Origin: Motacilla alba alba
Lineage: Eukaryota; Chordata; Aves; Passeriformes; Motacillidae
Length of the DNA stretch: 64,000 nucleotides
Direction: 5' to 3'
Assembly (NCBI RefSeq): GCF_015832195.1
Contig: NC_052018.1
Span: 66,959,666-67,023,665, forward strand
Notes under the pieces: model-generated
What the model was told of the DNA's origin: nothing
Seen by the model: the letters and a program-made list of their open reading frames with translations, nothing else
Databases searched by the model: none
Translations under genes and position numbers: made by a program
Shown: piece by piece, positions 26,890 through 38,560 of the stretch
How the letters are laid out: each line of letters starts with the position of its first letter
Position numbering within the stretch: the stretch's first letter is position 1

Positions 26890-27006
26890 TGTGAACAACC
26901 TGGTGTAGTGGAAGGTGTCCCTGCCTTCCATGGCAGGGTGGCTGGAACTAGACATTTGCTCTTTAACTTCCCTTCCAATCCAAACCATTCTGTGATTCTG
27001 TGATGT
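26890..27006 (+). mobile_element. Short CR1 3' tail, plus strand
   Basis: The sequence TGGAAGGTGTCCCTGCCTTC, a GGCAGGGTGGCTGGAACTAG block and CCTTCCAATCCAAACCATTC lead into a doubled octamer, ATTCTGTGATTCTGTGATG. This is the CR1 tail that usually reads 'ggaaggtgtccctgcccatg...gaactagatgatcttaaggtc'. Part of the middle is altered (ACATTTGCTCTTTAACTTC). The piece is about 115 bp and lacks coding sequence. Confidence 0.85.
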
Positions 27007-28011
27007 CCTGTGGTCTTCCTCATTACATGATTTTTTCATTCTGGGTAATCTGGTCATGCATATTACTGCTCAGTTGTGAGCAGGACTTGCTGTTAATACA
27101 GGTCACAGAGTCTTAGTATTACAATCTACTTGGCTGAACATTGATGCTTTTAACATTAAAAGAGTGGTGTATTAGCGAGGTGAAGATCCAGTGTTACATG
27201 ATTATTTCCTCTGTATTTCCTCCAATCTGGTTTTTTTTAATGTTTTAGCCCAAGTGGTTTCTGGGAGACAGCATTTCAAGCTAAACAAAAGATGCTGGGT
27301 TCCAGGAGCCAGAGATGTGAAACGATTCCTTAATTCCCTTCATGACACTACCTTGTTCAGTGAGAACTTACTAGGACACTGGCAGGGTCTTTTCTGGTTT
27401 TACTGAAAAAGCCTAAGTTAAAAATTGTTCTGTTTTAGGACTTCTGAAAAATTGAAGAGAGTCCAGAAGGTGGTCTTAAAAATTGATTGCTGTAGGGAAA
27501 TATAAATCTTCAGGTGAATAAAAATGTGCTATGAAGCAGATATCCTGCAGCTATTCCTTGAGTTTATGGAGATCAAGACAAAGCAGTTTTCTGCATTACA
27601 TTAGGGTGGTTTTGTATCACAGACTAGTAAAGGTTTCTTGACAGTAGGAGCAGTAAAGCAGCATTGCTATGAATTAGAGTGGATATGAACTTTTTTTTAA
27701 ACAGATTGGACAAATGGTAACCTGGTATGGATAAACTTGTTTCTCCTTTAGCAAAGGTTGGGCTTAAGTACTTCTCAACAGCCTGAGTCTTCCGTAGCAG
27801 CCTTTTTTATGCTGGGACAGGAGCAGCCAAGGCTGCACAACATTGCCTGGCATGGTGACGCCAACCTACCAGGAGCACCCTCACCCACCAGTGGCATCGC
27901 TGTCCACTTTTGGTCCACTGACTTCAGCCTCACAGTCGGCTCCAGGCTGGGGCTGTTGCCTGTCAAAAAATTAACTTTGTGCTCTGGAACTATCTTTTGT
28001 GAGCATAAATT

Positions 28012-29145
28012 GCTGGATGTATCTATTGACTTGTGCAAAGCATTTTGACACTGTCCTGCACAACATTCTTGTCTCTAAACTGAAGAGATGTGGATTTGAT
28101 GGATGGATTAGTTGGAATTGGCTGGATGATCACACTCAAAGAGGTGTCCATCTGTCAGTGACTCAATGTCCAAGTGGAGATCAGTGGCAAGTGGCATTCC
28201 TTGGGGTCTCAGTATTGAGACTGGCACTGTTTGACATCTTTGTTGGTGACACTGACAGTGGGATTGAGCATACCCTCAGCAAGTTTGCTGATGATACCGA
28301 GCTGTGTGGTGTGGCTGATGTGCTGGAGGGAAGGGATGTTGTTCAGAGGCACCTGGACAAGCTCGAGAAGTGGACCTTTGTGAAATTCATGAAGTTCAGC
28401 AAGGCCAAGTACAAGGTCCTGCACCTGAGTCAAGACAACCCCTCTGTATCAGTACAGTCTGGGGGTTGAACAGATGGAGAGCTGCCCTGGGGAGCAGGAT
28501 TTGGGAGTGCTGGTAGATCAGAGGCTAGACATGAGCCAGAAATGTGCACCTACAGCCCAGAAAGCCAATTGTATCCTGCACAGCAACAAAAGCAGCGTGG
28601 CCCACAGGTCAAGGGAAGTGAGACTCCATCTTCTATGACTTCTTTTATGACTCCACCTGGAGTGCTGAGGCCAGCTCTGGGGTCCTCAACAGAAGGACAT
28701 GGATCTGTTGAAGCAAGTCCAGAGGATTTTCACAAAGATGATCAGAGGGCTGGAGCAACTCTCTTATGAAAACAGGCTGAGAGTGTTGGGGTTGTTCAGC
28801 CTGGGGAAGGGGAGACCTTAGAGCAGCCTTCCAGTACCTGAAGGGGGTATACAAAAAAGCTGGAGAGGAACTTTTTAAAAACAGAATTTAGTGACAGGAC
28901 AAGGAGCAATGGCTTTCAACTGAAAGATGACAGGTTTAGAGATTGGGAAGAAATTCTTTACTGTCATGGTTGTTGGAACAAGTTGCCACAGAAGTTGTGG
29001 ATTCCCCATCCCTGTAAGTGTTTGGGAGACCAGGCTGGGTAGGGCATTGATACACTGGACCTAGTGGAAGGTGTCCCTGCCTTGCTAGGGGGTTTGGAAC
29101 TAGGTGATCTTAAGGTCCCTTCCAGCCCAAACCGTTCTGTGACTT
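28012..29145 (+). pseudogene. CR1 LINE reverse-transcriptase pseudogene with 3' tail
   Basis: This is a 5'-truncated CR1 copy. It starts inside the reverse transcriptase at a CKAFDTVLHNILVSKLKRCG-like stretch (split by a frameshift near 28045). It continues through DSGIEHTLSKFADDTELCGV, with the catalytic FADD codons at 28284-28295, then EGRDVVQRHLDKLEKW and [12 protein letters not shown]. The open frame stops at 28467-28469. Beyond it the element continues in other frames with several stops: [15 protein letters not shown] near 28505, and KMIRGLEQLSYENRLRVLGL near 28735-28795. It ends in the CR1 tail TCTTAAGGTCCCTTCCAGCC and CGTTCTGTGACTT near 29145. It cannot make a working reverse transcriptase. 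The orientation matches UST. Confidence 0.93.
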
Positions 29146-29979
29146 GCTGCTTTTCTCATAGGCATCAATTTGCTACAGTCCACGTGCCCTCCATTAGGGA
29201 GGGCTGAAAAGTTCTTGAGGTGGTGGGTATTTCCTGCTTGCCATTTGCAGACTTGAATATATGCCATCCCTAACTGATTTTATTAAAGCTTGTTATCCAA
29301 GCAGACAAATTTTCCAGGTTCTTTTATGAAGAAGTGTTAGTAAACAGAATTAGCAGATGTGCTGTCTCCCTCCTGTTAGTTGCCAGTGAGATTCATTCTT
29401 GATTACAGTATAATGATCTTCATTTTTGGTCTTCCCTGGATCTGTGCCCTCTGTAACAGGATGGTTGTTTAATGCTTACACACTGCTTCCAGCTGGCAGC
29501 CATTCATCCTTTTTTTGGCAATTTCTTTCTATTTTTTTGAATAGATTTCCCGTACTAAGATGGTTTGAGGTGAAAAATAAAAAAGCAATAGAAAAGAAAG
29601 ATATGATAATGTGCCTGCTTACAACTATGAAGTGATTCCATTCTTTACAGTAAAACTTATCTTTGACAAATTACTGCCATGATTTCTGATAACAGAATAG
29701 AGAGAAATATATCCACCTATGTGTTTTCTGGATGCTGTACATAATTTTAAGTTAGAAAATAGTGATGTACAAATGTGTTTCATGTTTGTCACTTTGTGGG
29801 CATAGTTCATCACTTTTGCTATGTCAATGCCAGCAAAAATTTGTATATGAATGAATAACTTATGTCTGCACTTAATGAAAATGTAGATGGTTAACAGAAG
29901 ATGCTGTTTTGTTAGCTGCCGCTTCACCCATTAAGAGGCCAGAAAAAAGAGCTTAATACATTGTTGGCTGAAAAGTCAA

Positions 29980-30021
29980 GCAAATTAGCCCAGGCAGAAG
30001 AGTCCAGGCAAATTAGCCCAG
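29980..30021 (+). repeat. 28-bp imperfect tandem duplication
   Basis: GCAAATTAGCCCAG occurs at 29980-29993 and again at 30008-30021, so the unit is 28 bp. An A13-like run follows directly. Confidence 0.85.
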
Positions 30022-30179
30022 CCAAAAAAAAAAAAAGGGAATTAAACTTGGCAGCCTATTTACTTATGTGGTGGTGGGGGAAGGAAAGTAAAAACATGCA
30101 TTTTGCCAGAAGAAATTGGAAAGTCAATTCAAAGGAACCCCAGAATTATCCTCTATAAAAATGTATTGAGCTTGCACAG

Positions 30180-31200
30180 CAGGCTTTTGGTAGCAGTGGT
30201 GGGGGATGGGAGGGCAGAGGGGCTACAGGGCTAGCTTCTGTGAGAAGCTGCCAGAAGCTTCCCCTATGTCCAGTGGAGCCAATGCCAGCCAGGTCCATGA
30301 TGGGTCTGCTGCTGGCCAAGGGTGAGCCCTTCGGTGATGGTGGTAGCTCCTCTGGGATAATCGGTTTAGGAAGGGAAAGTTACTGCACAGGAGCAATTGC
30401 AGCTGGAGAAGAGAGGAGTGACAGTATGTGAGAGGAACAGCTCTGTTGGCACCAAGGCCCATGCAGAAGGAGTGGGAGGAGCAGCAGAGCTGAGATTCCC
30501 CTGCAGCCCATGGCGTGGACCACGGTGAGACAGATGTCCCCCTGCAGCCTATGGAGGTCCACGGTGAAGCACCATCCACCTGCAATCCAAGGAGGACCTC
30601 AGACTACAGCCCAAGGGTGGCTGTAGAAGAAATTAATGCAGTGACTGAAGTCATCCACGGTGGCCTGTGTTGCCATGTGCAGCTGGAGTGCTGTGATGGC
30701 ATCAATGTGAGCAAGCCCCATGTTGTTCACTCTTCTGGTAGAAGATCAGAAGGCAGTGGAGGAGGAACAGAAAAGGGTTTCTGTTGTTTTTTGAGCTGGT
30801 GGAGCCTCGCAGAAGTGAAGGAGCAATCACAGCTGGTGGTGGGGGGCATTTGGGGACAGAAACCTTGCATTCTAGGCTTAGCTGGATCTGCTCTGCCATC
30901 TTGTGGAGCTTCTCCCCAAGATGCCCACTGGTCACTCTGCAGCCTGCCACTGGTGTCCCAATAAACTTGTCCAGCCTGCTGTCATCTCCAGAGGACAATC
31001 ATCCCCCACAGTTTGGCACAGTCCATCCCACCTGGCAGCCCACCTTGGGGGGCCTCAGTGCCACATCAGCGCAGGATGGGAAACATTTGGCTTTGTGTAT
31101 GTTGGCAGTGCTAATTTGGGAAGCAATGCCCAGCACCAACCCACCCCACAGCAATCGGCTGCCAGTGCTGTTGGCATAGATGCACAAACAGATACCAAAT
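30180..31200. other. GC-rich block with a degenerate ~40-bp repeat, origin unknown
   Basis: This kilobase stands out from its AT-rich surroundings and carries overlapping open frames on both strands (for example 30515-30964 and 30784-31179, plus; 30223-30585 and 30702-30998, minus). None resembles a protein I recognise. Around 30498-30600 there are about three degenerate units with CTGCAGCCCATGG, CTGCAGCCTATGG and CTGCAATCCAAGG at 30501, 30542 and 30580, a period of 38-41 bp. Each is followed by GGACC or GGTCCACGGTGA-like sequence. Such patterns occur in old GC-rich avian interspersed repeats, but I cannot name a family. It could also be locally unique sequence with a small minisatellite. Confidence 0.45.
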
Positions 31201-32554
31201 ATATTTGAAAAAAAGTAGTAATTTTGCTGCTGTGTGGCTCTAGTTATCCAAATACTTGATTGAGATTGAATAGAAACATTAAATATCACCTGGTGAAGTT
31301 AAACTCTCTCTAACTAGGGTTAAAAATGTGTTGCATTTTATCTTATGTTTTGTTAAAATGTGCAAATAATATGTGCTCCTAAATAAGATTTAGTAAGTTA
31401 TCTTACATTTATATTTGGAAACCTTCATGCCAACCATACCTTGACTTTTCAGTGTCTTTCTGCAGCCTTCCAAAGTAGGAAGTTGTACTTTTCCTTCTTT
31501 CATGTCATATTTATACTCACAAGCCCTTTTCTGAGACATCATGTTTACATTTTCTTTCCAATCACTCTAAGGCCACCCAGAGCTTGCTCCCCAGCTGGGG
31601 CCAGAGAAGGTGGGAAATTATGTTGGGGTTTTTTTTTAGTGTGCTGTTTTTAGCTCATATGATGTGACATTGTCCTCAGGATGTAATGGTCAGTTTGACC
31701 TCTTTACAAACACCAACTATGTGAGAAAACACTTTACAAGCTGTGAGAGGATTCTTGGTGGCTCTCAGGAGAGCAGAAGAATTTTCCTTGGCTGGCAGCA
31801 GTGAGGACTAGACTGCGCTGCTGACTGTGGTGGTGTATGAAGAGCAGCCTTGTGAGCAGAAGAGGTCACTGTAGACTGGGCTCAGTCACTGGTTTTCCAC
31901 ATCTTTTTATTTCATTTCCGTTTATGAAAACTTGAAATTTAGGTTGCTGCTGACACACCTGCACATCTTCACCCTTCAGACAGAAGGAGCATGCACTGCT
32001 CCTGGCTGTGAGCTCTCCTGGTTTCACAGAAGTTGTGGTATCTCACAGGGGCAGGGCATAGAAAGAGCATGTGTATTTTTTGTTTTGATTGCGAGAGAAG
32101 GGATATTTTTGTGTTTTTCCATAGATGAGCAGATGGAAATAGAATGGAAATTCTTTGCAAGGCATGTAGGTATTTGAGTTATGATTTCTTATGTTAAATT
32201 GTCAGGGCTACTAATAATTCTAATGCATCCAGGGCAGAATGTGATGTTTCTATAATTTTTGGTTGAGACACTCATAATCAAAAAATAAGGAATGCCTTGA
32301 AACCCAAGATGATTTTTTTGGAGTGTTTCTTCTACTGGATAAAAAACAAGTCATTATTTCTGTCAGTACTCTTAGGATTTTGTATTAGGAGGAAAAAAAG
32401 TTCTTGTATCTGGTGTCACATCTTTTTGTCTATGGTACAGTATTTGTCATAAGACATTGGCTTCAGTAAAATTGCTTATTGCTCTACAAAAGAACACCTT
32501 AAAGCTTGCTCTTTTTGTGATGGAATTAAAGTTCCGAAAGGAATTTTGTAGCCC

Positions 32555-32888
32555 TTCACTGTCTACAACTACCTGAAAGGAGTTTTAGTGAGGAGGAAAT
32601 TAAAGGATGATTGGAAATGTCCTTAAGTTGCATCAGGGAGGTTCAGATTAGATATTAGAGAAAAAAAAAACTTAACTGAAAGAGGTGTTAGACACTGGAA
32701 TAAGGTGCCCAGGGAAATTATAAGAGTCGCCATCTTCAGAATTGTTCAAGAGGCATCTGGGTGTGACATCTGGGGATATGGTTTAGGGGTGATTATGGTG
32801 GTGCTAACCACCATAACCATGTGAGTTAACAGTTGAACTAGATGATCTTGAAGGTCTCTTCCAAACCTGATGATTCAGTTATTCTATG
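32555..32888 (+). mobile_element. CR1 3' tail, plus strand
   Basis: It begins with the CR1 segment TGTCTACAACTACCTGAAAG (the LYNYLKG coding stretch) and continues through a degraded end containing AGACACTGGAATAAGGTGCC. It finishes with GAACTAGATGATCTTGAAGG, TCTCTTCCAAACCTGATGAT and the octamers TTCAGTTATTCTATG. A perfect 10-bp inverted repeat lies at 32793-32816. It is about 330 bp and non-coding. Confidence 0.88.
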
Positions 32889-35510
32889 AAATATTTTTAA
32901 TCAGGTGCTGACTTCTCTTATAGCACGTATGAGCTCACTCTGGCAAATGAAATAGTTTAGTTTATTACTAATCTCAAAAAAACATATTAATAATGCAGCT
33001 TTGATATATTTCTGATCAGTAGTCTGACTCATTGACAGATTAAAGGATTAAGGCATGTTGTGATTTTCATTTCAAAGACAATTTTACAGAAGAAGGAAGC
33101 AGAAATTATGGTTTAACTTTTTAGATAATATTGTTACATGAGTAGAAGAATAGAGTATTATTTAAAAGAAGGACAGTTTCTGTTGTTACTTGGAGCTGCA
33201 GGGCTGATTCCCAGGCCTGTTGCTGCCCTGTTGAAGATACAAGCCCGTGGGATGTGAGTGATATGAATTGTAGCCAGGAGCTGAGGAATGAAATGAAATA
33301 CTGCTTTCTTTATTTTGAAAGGTTATGATCAAAGTAGCTCTATGTGTTTCCTTCTGTGTCTTTCCTGTCTGTGTTAAAATATTTTTTACAAGGTTCCTCC
33401 AGTCATTTAAATGAGCAAGGCTGTCATCTGTCACCTTGCAAATTTTTGTCTCACGTAGAAACATTTCTGCCCTGAAAGATCTGCGTTCTGCTGAGAAAGC
33501 ATGTTCTTACTTGGAGATGTGGCTTAATTAATGTTGCTTAGGATAGCAGAGTGACACTGCCTAGAATAATGTCGTTTCACCTTGACTTTCCATGCTGGGG
33601 AAAAAACCAGAAATTCCTGAGTGCCACTGGCACCAAAAAGCATCTCCTGGTAGGTGTGTTTAAGTTTTGTAATGACTAGCTCACCTCAGGCTGACCTTTC
33701 TTTCACCCAGTTTTTGGTTGGAAATTGATTTCACATCTCATGGAGTGAGCAGGGGCTGCAAATGCACGAGGACACTCCAGCAGCTGAAATGCAGATCATA
33801 GCAGTGGTGGAAAGCAAAGCCTGGGAAGGGGCAGTGCTTCTACTGCAGAGAAAGCCTGGTGCCTCTGATGTCAGGAGGATGAAGTGCATGTCCTTGTGTG
33901 GCAAAAGATTGTAGGTTTGTGTGTAAACTCACCTGGCCTTTATCTTAAGCTTTGAGTTATCAACAAGGAATGGGGGAGATGAGATTAGATTAGAGCCAGC
34001 CTGGTTGTTTCAGCAATCCTACATCAGTTTACCCTAAAAAGGACACTGAAAATCTTTTTTTCAGTTAGTATCAACTGTCTGTTTGCTAAAGCTGCAGGAT
34101 TTTCTACATGAATTTACATTGCTTTTATTGTACAGATGTTTCTCTGGCCGTGTGAATCAAATACTGTTTTTACAATTACAAGAAGGTCCCGGTTACACTT
34201 TTGTGTTGGGCATTGATACTCATCTCAGGGAATAATTTTGACTCATCATATTCATTATTCTTGTAAAGAAATTGTAAGTTTCTTTTTTGGGAGCTAATGT
34301 CCTTTTGCCTTTGTACAAGAGTGAGAAAAGAGAAAATGTTCTTAGCTGCGTGCTGCTAGAGATTTTTAAGTCTTATATAGGTGTTCCACCCACCTTCCAT
34401 CTAATCTGTCTACCAAGTGCAAGCCAGCTTGGACATAATTTAAAGTAGTGTCAGGGCAATATTTCAGATTTTTTTTTTTTAATCCAAGAGATTTATTATT
34501 TTTTGCAGGTCTTCAGGTTCTTATGAAAGCCAAAAATATGTATCGCTGAAAACATCTCTGGTGGTGTCTATAGTAAAAGCACAATAAGCCTTTTCAGAGG
34601 TGCAATTTGTAATTCATGCTTAAAAACCCTTCTGGGATGACAGGAGAGACACATTGCTTGTGCAATCTGTCCATCCACAGTAAGATTTCTTAGTAATCAT
34701 AGCATGGAGCCTGGTGGGGCAGGTTAGCTACAGCTCAGAGCCTTTAATGTCAAAATTCAGGCCTTGACCATAAATCTTCTGGTATGTATTTAAGGCAAGC
34801 CCTGAATATGCTGTGGGGAGCAGGGGAAATGGATTGTTTGTATCCCAGTTGGCAGTTTCTGTGTTGTTTTCTTTAATGGTTCCTCACCATGTGATTTACT
34901 TCCTAGCCCAGAGTCCTCTGGTGTGCTTATAAAGTTGGATTCACATGACTGTGAGACAGAGTAGGAATCAGAAATGTACTTTAAAAGGCTTGCAGACCGA
35001 AATGGGGATCTAGTGAAGTTAGGTGAGAGGACTGAAATTCTGGGAAGAGCTGTTCTCTGATGAGGCCTCAGGTGCAGATGCTGTGGCTGGAGGCCTGTAC
35101 CCTGCCCTCCTCTGGGGAGAGCAGGGGATGCTCTCCATATCTTCCATGCTGCCAAGCACATCTGTCATGTGGAATGTTCTCTATCATATTTTATTTACTG
35201 GATAAATTATGGATTTGTTTGGTTGTTGGTTTGATATTGATGTGTATAGCGCCTATGGCACTGTGAAAGCACATATCTAAATAACAATGAAGATGGGTTC
35301 TGCACAGGTGAGATCCTTCCACCCTTGCTTTAGTTGTCTTACCCATTTTTTTGCCCTCTATATCTCTGCAGAGGGTGTGTGTCTGCTTGCAGAGTAAGGC
35401 TCTATTAGATTAGGATAATGGAATTCAGTCCCACATGTTTATTATTGTGCTGAAGTAAAGCTAGAAATGGAATGCAGTTCCTCAGGGTTCAGTAGCTATG
35501 CCAAGTCTTT

Positions 35511-35577
35511 GAAAAATGATAAATAGCTTCTAATTAGGTGAATGATATTTCATGAAAATGATAAATAGTTTCTAATA
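35511..35577 (+). repeat. Direct repeat of a ~23-bp AT-rich unit
   Basis: AAAATGATAAATAGCTTCTA at about 35513-35532 recurs as AAAATGATAAATAGTTTCTA at about 35555-35574. The two are 42 bp apart with one mismatch, which points to a local duplication. Confidence 0.88.
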
Positions 35578-35731
35578 GCCCCTTTTCTCAGTAGGCTTTG
35601 CACAGTTCAGTTCTGAAAATCTGAGAAGTTTACAGAATTGTGACCAAAAGAGATGTGTGTTATAATATTGAGTGAGATGTACAAATTACATCTTACATTT
35701 GTTCATTCCAGTCACTAAATGCAGCAGAATT

Positions 35732-35756
35732 AAAAAAAAAAAAGGGGGGGGGGGGG
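35732..35756 (+). repeat. A12-G13 homopurine tract
   Basis: Twelve A are followed directly by thirteen G. The mononucleotide-run junction may also be prone to length error in the assembly. Confidence 0.95.
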
Positions 35757-36180
35757 CTGACAAAGTAATAATTGTTGTCTCAATTTTATTTATTCTGGCT
35801 ACTTCAGGTTTTCTCCAGGGTGTATTTAGAAGAAAGAAGAGCCTGAAAATAATCTTCAGAATATTTAAAATGTTATTTAGTATGAAAGTTGATTAATGTG
35901 TCCCCCTTTGACTCATACAGTAATCTCAGTATAAAAATTGTGGGTTTTGCAGCAAGGAAGAAAAAATTGCTTTATGCGTTCTAGGACAAAATAACTTTTT
36001 GTTTCCCCTGCTGATATTTAGAAGTAGATAAATGGACCAATAGATGATTTGTAAGATACTTGTTATAGCCTTGGCACAGTTCTTTGACCCTGAGATGACT
36101 ATAAAAAGTATGAGATAAAGAAAACAGTTGTTAATAGAGTAAGGAAAATACAGTATTTTTTTTTCTTTCCTCCCCCACAG

Positions 36181-36278
36181 GACATTAATGTATGTATCCT
36201 TGAAAACTATCCTGAATGTTCTAATCCCAGGTTATTTTACATCATACCATATTTCTGTGGACAGCATCCAAGATGCAG
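36181..36278 (+). CDS. UST: UST internal exon B
   Basis: This is the second UST exon in the window: 98 bp encoding 32 residues plus two bases of an Arg codon. The translation begins DINVCILENYPECSNPRLFY and ends at a CGQHPRC segment, matching the UST region that directly follows exon A. It holds several cysteines typical of this part of the enzyme. The acceptor is a strong pyrimidine tract (TTTCTTTCCTCCCCCACAG) ending at 36180, and the donor is AG|GTAAAT at 36278/36279. It starts in phase 0, matching the end of exon A, and leaves in phase 2. The fourth residue is Val (GTA, 36190-36192), where the human protein, as I recall it, has Glu. A 23.6-kb intron separates it from exon A. The open frame continues to about 36463 only as intron read-through. 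Confidence 0.95.
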
Positions 36279-38402
36279 GTAAATATATGCAAGGTATTTC
36301 AATTTGTTCAGCAATAGCTATTGCCAACATTTTGTCAGAAATCAGTAATAAAGAGGTGACATTATTTGAAATACAAGAGAAAAATGAAAGTACAAGGAAT
36401 GTAGAACTGCATGTGGTAACTGCATGCATGTATTTTGAAGTAAGGAGGGCATTGCAAATGTAGCACTATTCATTTTTCTTGATTTATAGCATGAATAATT
36501 CATCAAATATGAATGTATTTATGTGGGATTTTTTTTCTGGGTTACTCATTTTATCTGCACTGTAATTTTGTAATACCTGTTTCTGATTTGCTCAGATGCT
36601 TCTATCAGGTCTGTATGAGGAATACAGGTTTCTGTGTCCATGTGAGAAACCGTATTCATGCTTAAAACCATGTAAAATGCAGCCCTCTACTGCTTTAATT
36701 GAGCAACCTCATTTTTAAGGTCTGTGTACACCATTCTGATATTGCTGTATTACTGATACCATAGTAAATTTTTATGCAATAATATAGGAATAATTTTAAA
36801 TACTTTCTTGGCTTTAAACACTTCAGTTTGTTGATAACAAATGTTCTTTATTAGGTGTGTTCAACTTCAAGGTATTCTGTTTCTGTATTATTCAAGCTTC
36901 TCCATAATGAAACAACTGCACATTTTCCAGAATTTCTTTCAAAAGCCATACTTCTTGTGGCAGTAATAGCAAGTAAAAATCTATTACATAGAAATTAGGA
37001 CAGAAGAAGTATCTATGTTGTATAATCCTTCCTTTTTTTTTTTTTTTTTTTGCTTAACTAAAGTTATGTATAAGAAACAAAACAGGTTAATGACTTAATT
37101 TTCTTTGCACATTTTTATAACATATTTTTGCCTTATTTCCAAATGCTTATTGTTGCACATTTAACTTGCATGCACGAGTAATCCCATTAACAACAGTCAC
37201 ATGCCTGAATACTTCCACAGAATATCTCTGTGAGGTTCCCAAGCAGCATATTGAAGTGCTGTTTTGTACCTTGTTGTAGATTTGGCTCCTGCCATGCCCT
37301 TGCACTTCCTTCAGCTACTTCTAGGTCTCATAAGGAGCTACAAACAGGAGGCTTATAGTGTTTGTTAGGACACTTTGCTCTTCCAGAAAACAGATCAGTG
37401 CCCAGAAGGTGGTAGTGCGTCAAAAACCTGCTACAAGTCTGCTCTAGTAGGAGTGGAAAGTAGTAAGCTTTTCCACATGGCACAGAAAGAGCTTCAGACA
37501 AATGTTAAATTCACTATTGCATAGGATCCACAATAACCTAATGAAGTCCTGGAAGAGGTGGGATTCACAGCCACTCCCAGGCAGTGAGGGCAGCTGATTC
37601 CTCTAGCCTGGGACACTGGCATTGTCAGTATGAATGATGGCTGCTGCTCCCAGAACATAATTAATATGAGTTATTATAAGGGATTTAGGATTTGTATGGT
37701 TGTCTAACTACATTGTGCTTTTGGGAAAGAGAGAAGCATAGAGAGGTAGTGAAGTCCTGCCAGCTTCTCCTGCTGGGAGAAAAGACAGAAGAGCTCTAAA
37801 CTGTTCTTCAAAATCCAGTGTCAGTCACAGCAAAAAAATGCAAATCCTGTAGCAAAGCTGCAGGGCAACCAGGAGTAATCACAGGGGAAAGGGAAGCTCC
37901 TGGAGACTTTGGCAAAAGTTAAAATGAAAGACAAAGTGGAAAAGGGTAGTGTCCTGTGACAGCCAAGTAACAGCAGGCAGTGCTTGGTCCCAACAGTTCT
38001 CCTGATGTAGTTCAGGGACACCACCACCCCTCAGGACCTTCCAACGCCAAGGGCAGTCATCCCTCCCATCAGACGGGTTGTGCATCCAAGCTGAAATACC
38101 AGAGTTCACAAGTTTGAGCTTATAAACAACTTGGCAAAAGATCTGTTCAGAATGGAGTGCTTTCACACAGTGATTAGCCTCCTTTTAACGTGATCCTGTT
38201 TTTACATGCCAATCCAATTTTAGATATTACGTGGAAAAGCTCACTAAGCTACTCGGATTTGGTGGGGGGGTCTTTTTTTTGTTCTAAATATAGCACTGAA
38301 TATTTTTTATTCACTTGTGTTCTTGGCTTGAATTTGAGAAGTAAATGCATTTTTAAACTTTTCTCTTTCCTTCCTCCATCTTCCCCCATCCATTTCATAC
38401 AG
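36279..38402 (+). other. UST: UST intron between exons B and C
   Basis: This short intron of 2,124 bp has a GTAAAT donor and a pyrimidine-rich CATACAG acceptor. It contains a run of 19 T at 37033-37051 and a short G7 tract near 38263. I see no gene or recognisable mobile element in it. Confidence 0.93.
37033..37051 (+). repeat. Run of 19 T
   Basis: An uninterrupted T19 tract in the short intron between exons B and C. A minus-strand poly(A) tail was considered, but no retrocopy is recognisable to its right. Confidence 0.92.
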
Positions 38403-38560
38403 GGAGCCTGGTGAATGGGCCCTTGAAAGAGCAAAGCTGAACGTTAATGAAAATTTTCTGCTTGTGGGCATTCTGGAGGAGTTGGAGGATGTGCTGCTTT
38501 TATTAGAAAGATTCTTACCTCATTATTTCAAGGATGTGCTTAGCATCTACAAAAATCCAG
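38403..38560 (+). CDS. UST: UST internal exon C
   Basis: This is the third UST exon in the window: 158 bp encoding about 52 residues. After the last base of the split Arg codon, the translation reads EPGEWALERAKLNVNENFLL, then a GILEELEDVLLLLERFLPHY-type stretch. In the sulfotransferase fold this leads into a helix after the acceptor and PAPS site. The acceptor is a long pyrimidine tract ending in CATACAG at 38402, and the donor is CCAG|GTAACT at 38560/38561. It enters in phase 2, matching exon B, and leaves in phase 1. Compared with the human protein from memory, it has Asp for Gly and Asn for Asp near the end (YFKDVLSIYKNP), both mild changes. The next exon, expected to hold the C-terminal quarter, was not found in the remaining 25.4 kb. 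Confidence 0.96.

Larger units (their letters stand above)
12534..36180 (+). other. UST: UST intron between exons A and B
   Basis: This 23.6-kb intron is bounded by a GTATGT donor and a CCCCCACAG acceptor. It contains the homopyrimidine array at 23041-23240, plus-strand CR1 copies near 20.2, 26.9, 28.5 and 32.7 kb, a GC-rich block at about 30.2-31.2 kb, and an A12G13 tract at 35732-35756. The stretches 12534-20089, 20336-23040, 23241-26889, 27007-28011, 29146-30180, 31200-32554 and 32889-36180 are mostly AT-rich unique sequence with only chance open frames. Confidence 0.92.

Noticed and set aside
27440..27520. Possible second old CR1/L3 remnant (GAGAGTCCAGAAGGTGGTCT)
   Set aside because: Only one short stretch resembles the CR1 'gtccagaggagg' region. 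The rest does not follow, so the match is too weak.
28542..28769. 75-codon open frame rich in Ser and Pro as a separate gene
   Set aside because: It is an off-frame reading of the CR1 reverse-transcriptase pseudogene.
37033..37051. T19 run as the poly(A) tail of a minus-strand retrocopy
   Set aside because: The sequence to its right has no recognisable reversed coding sequence, and no target-site duplication was seen.
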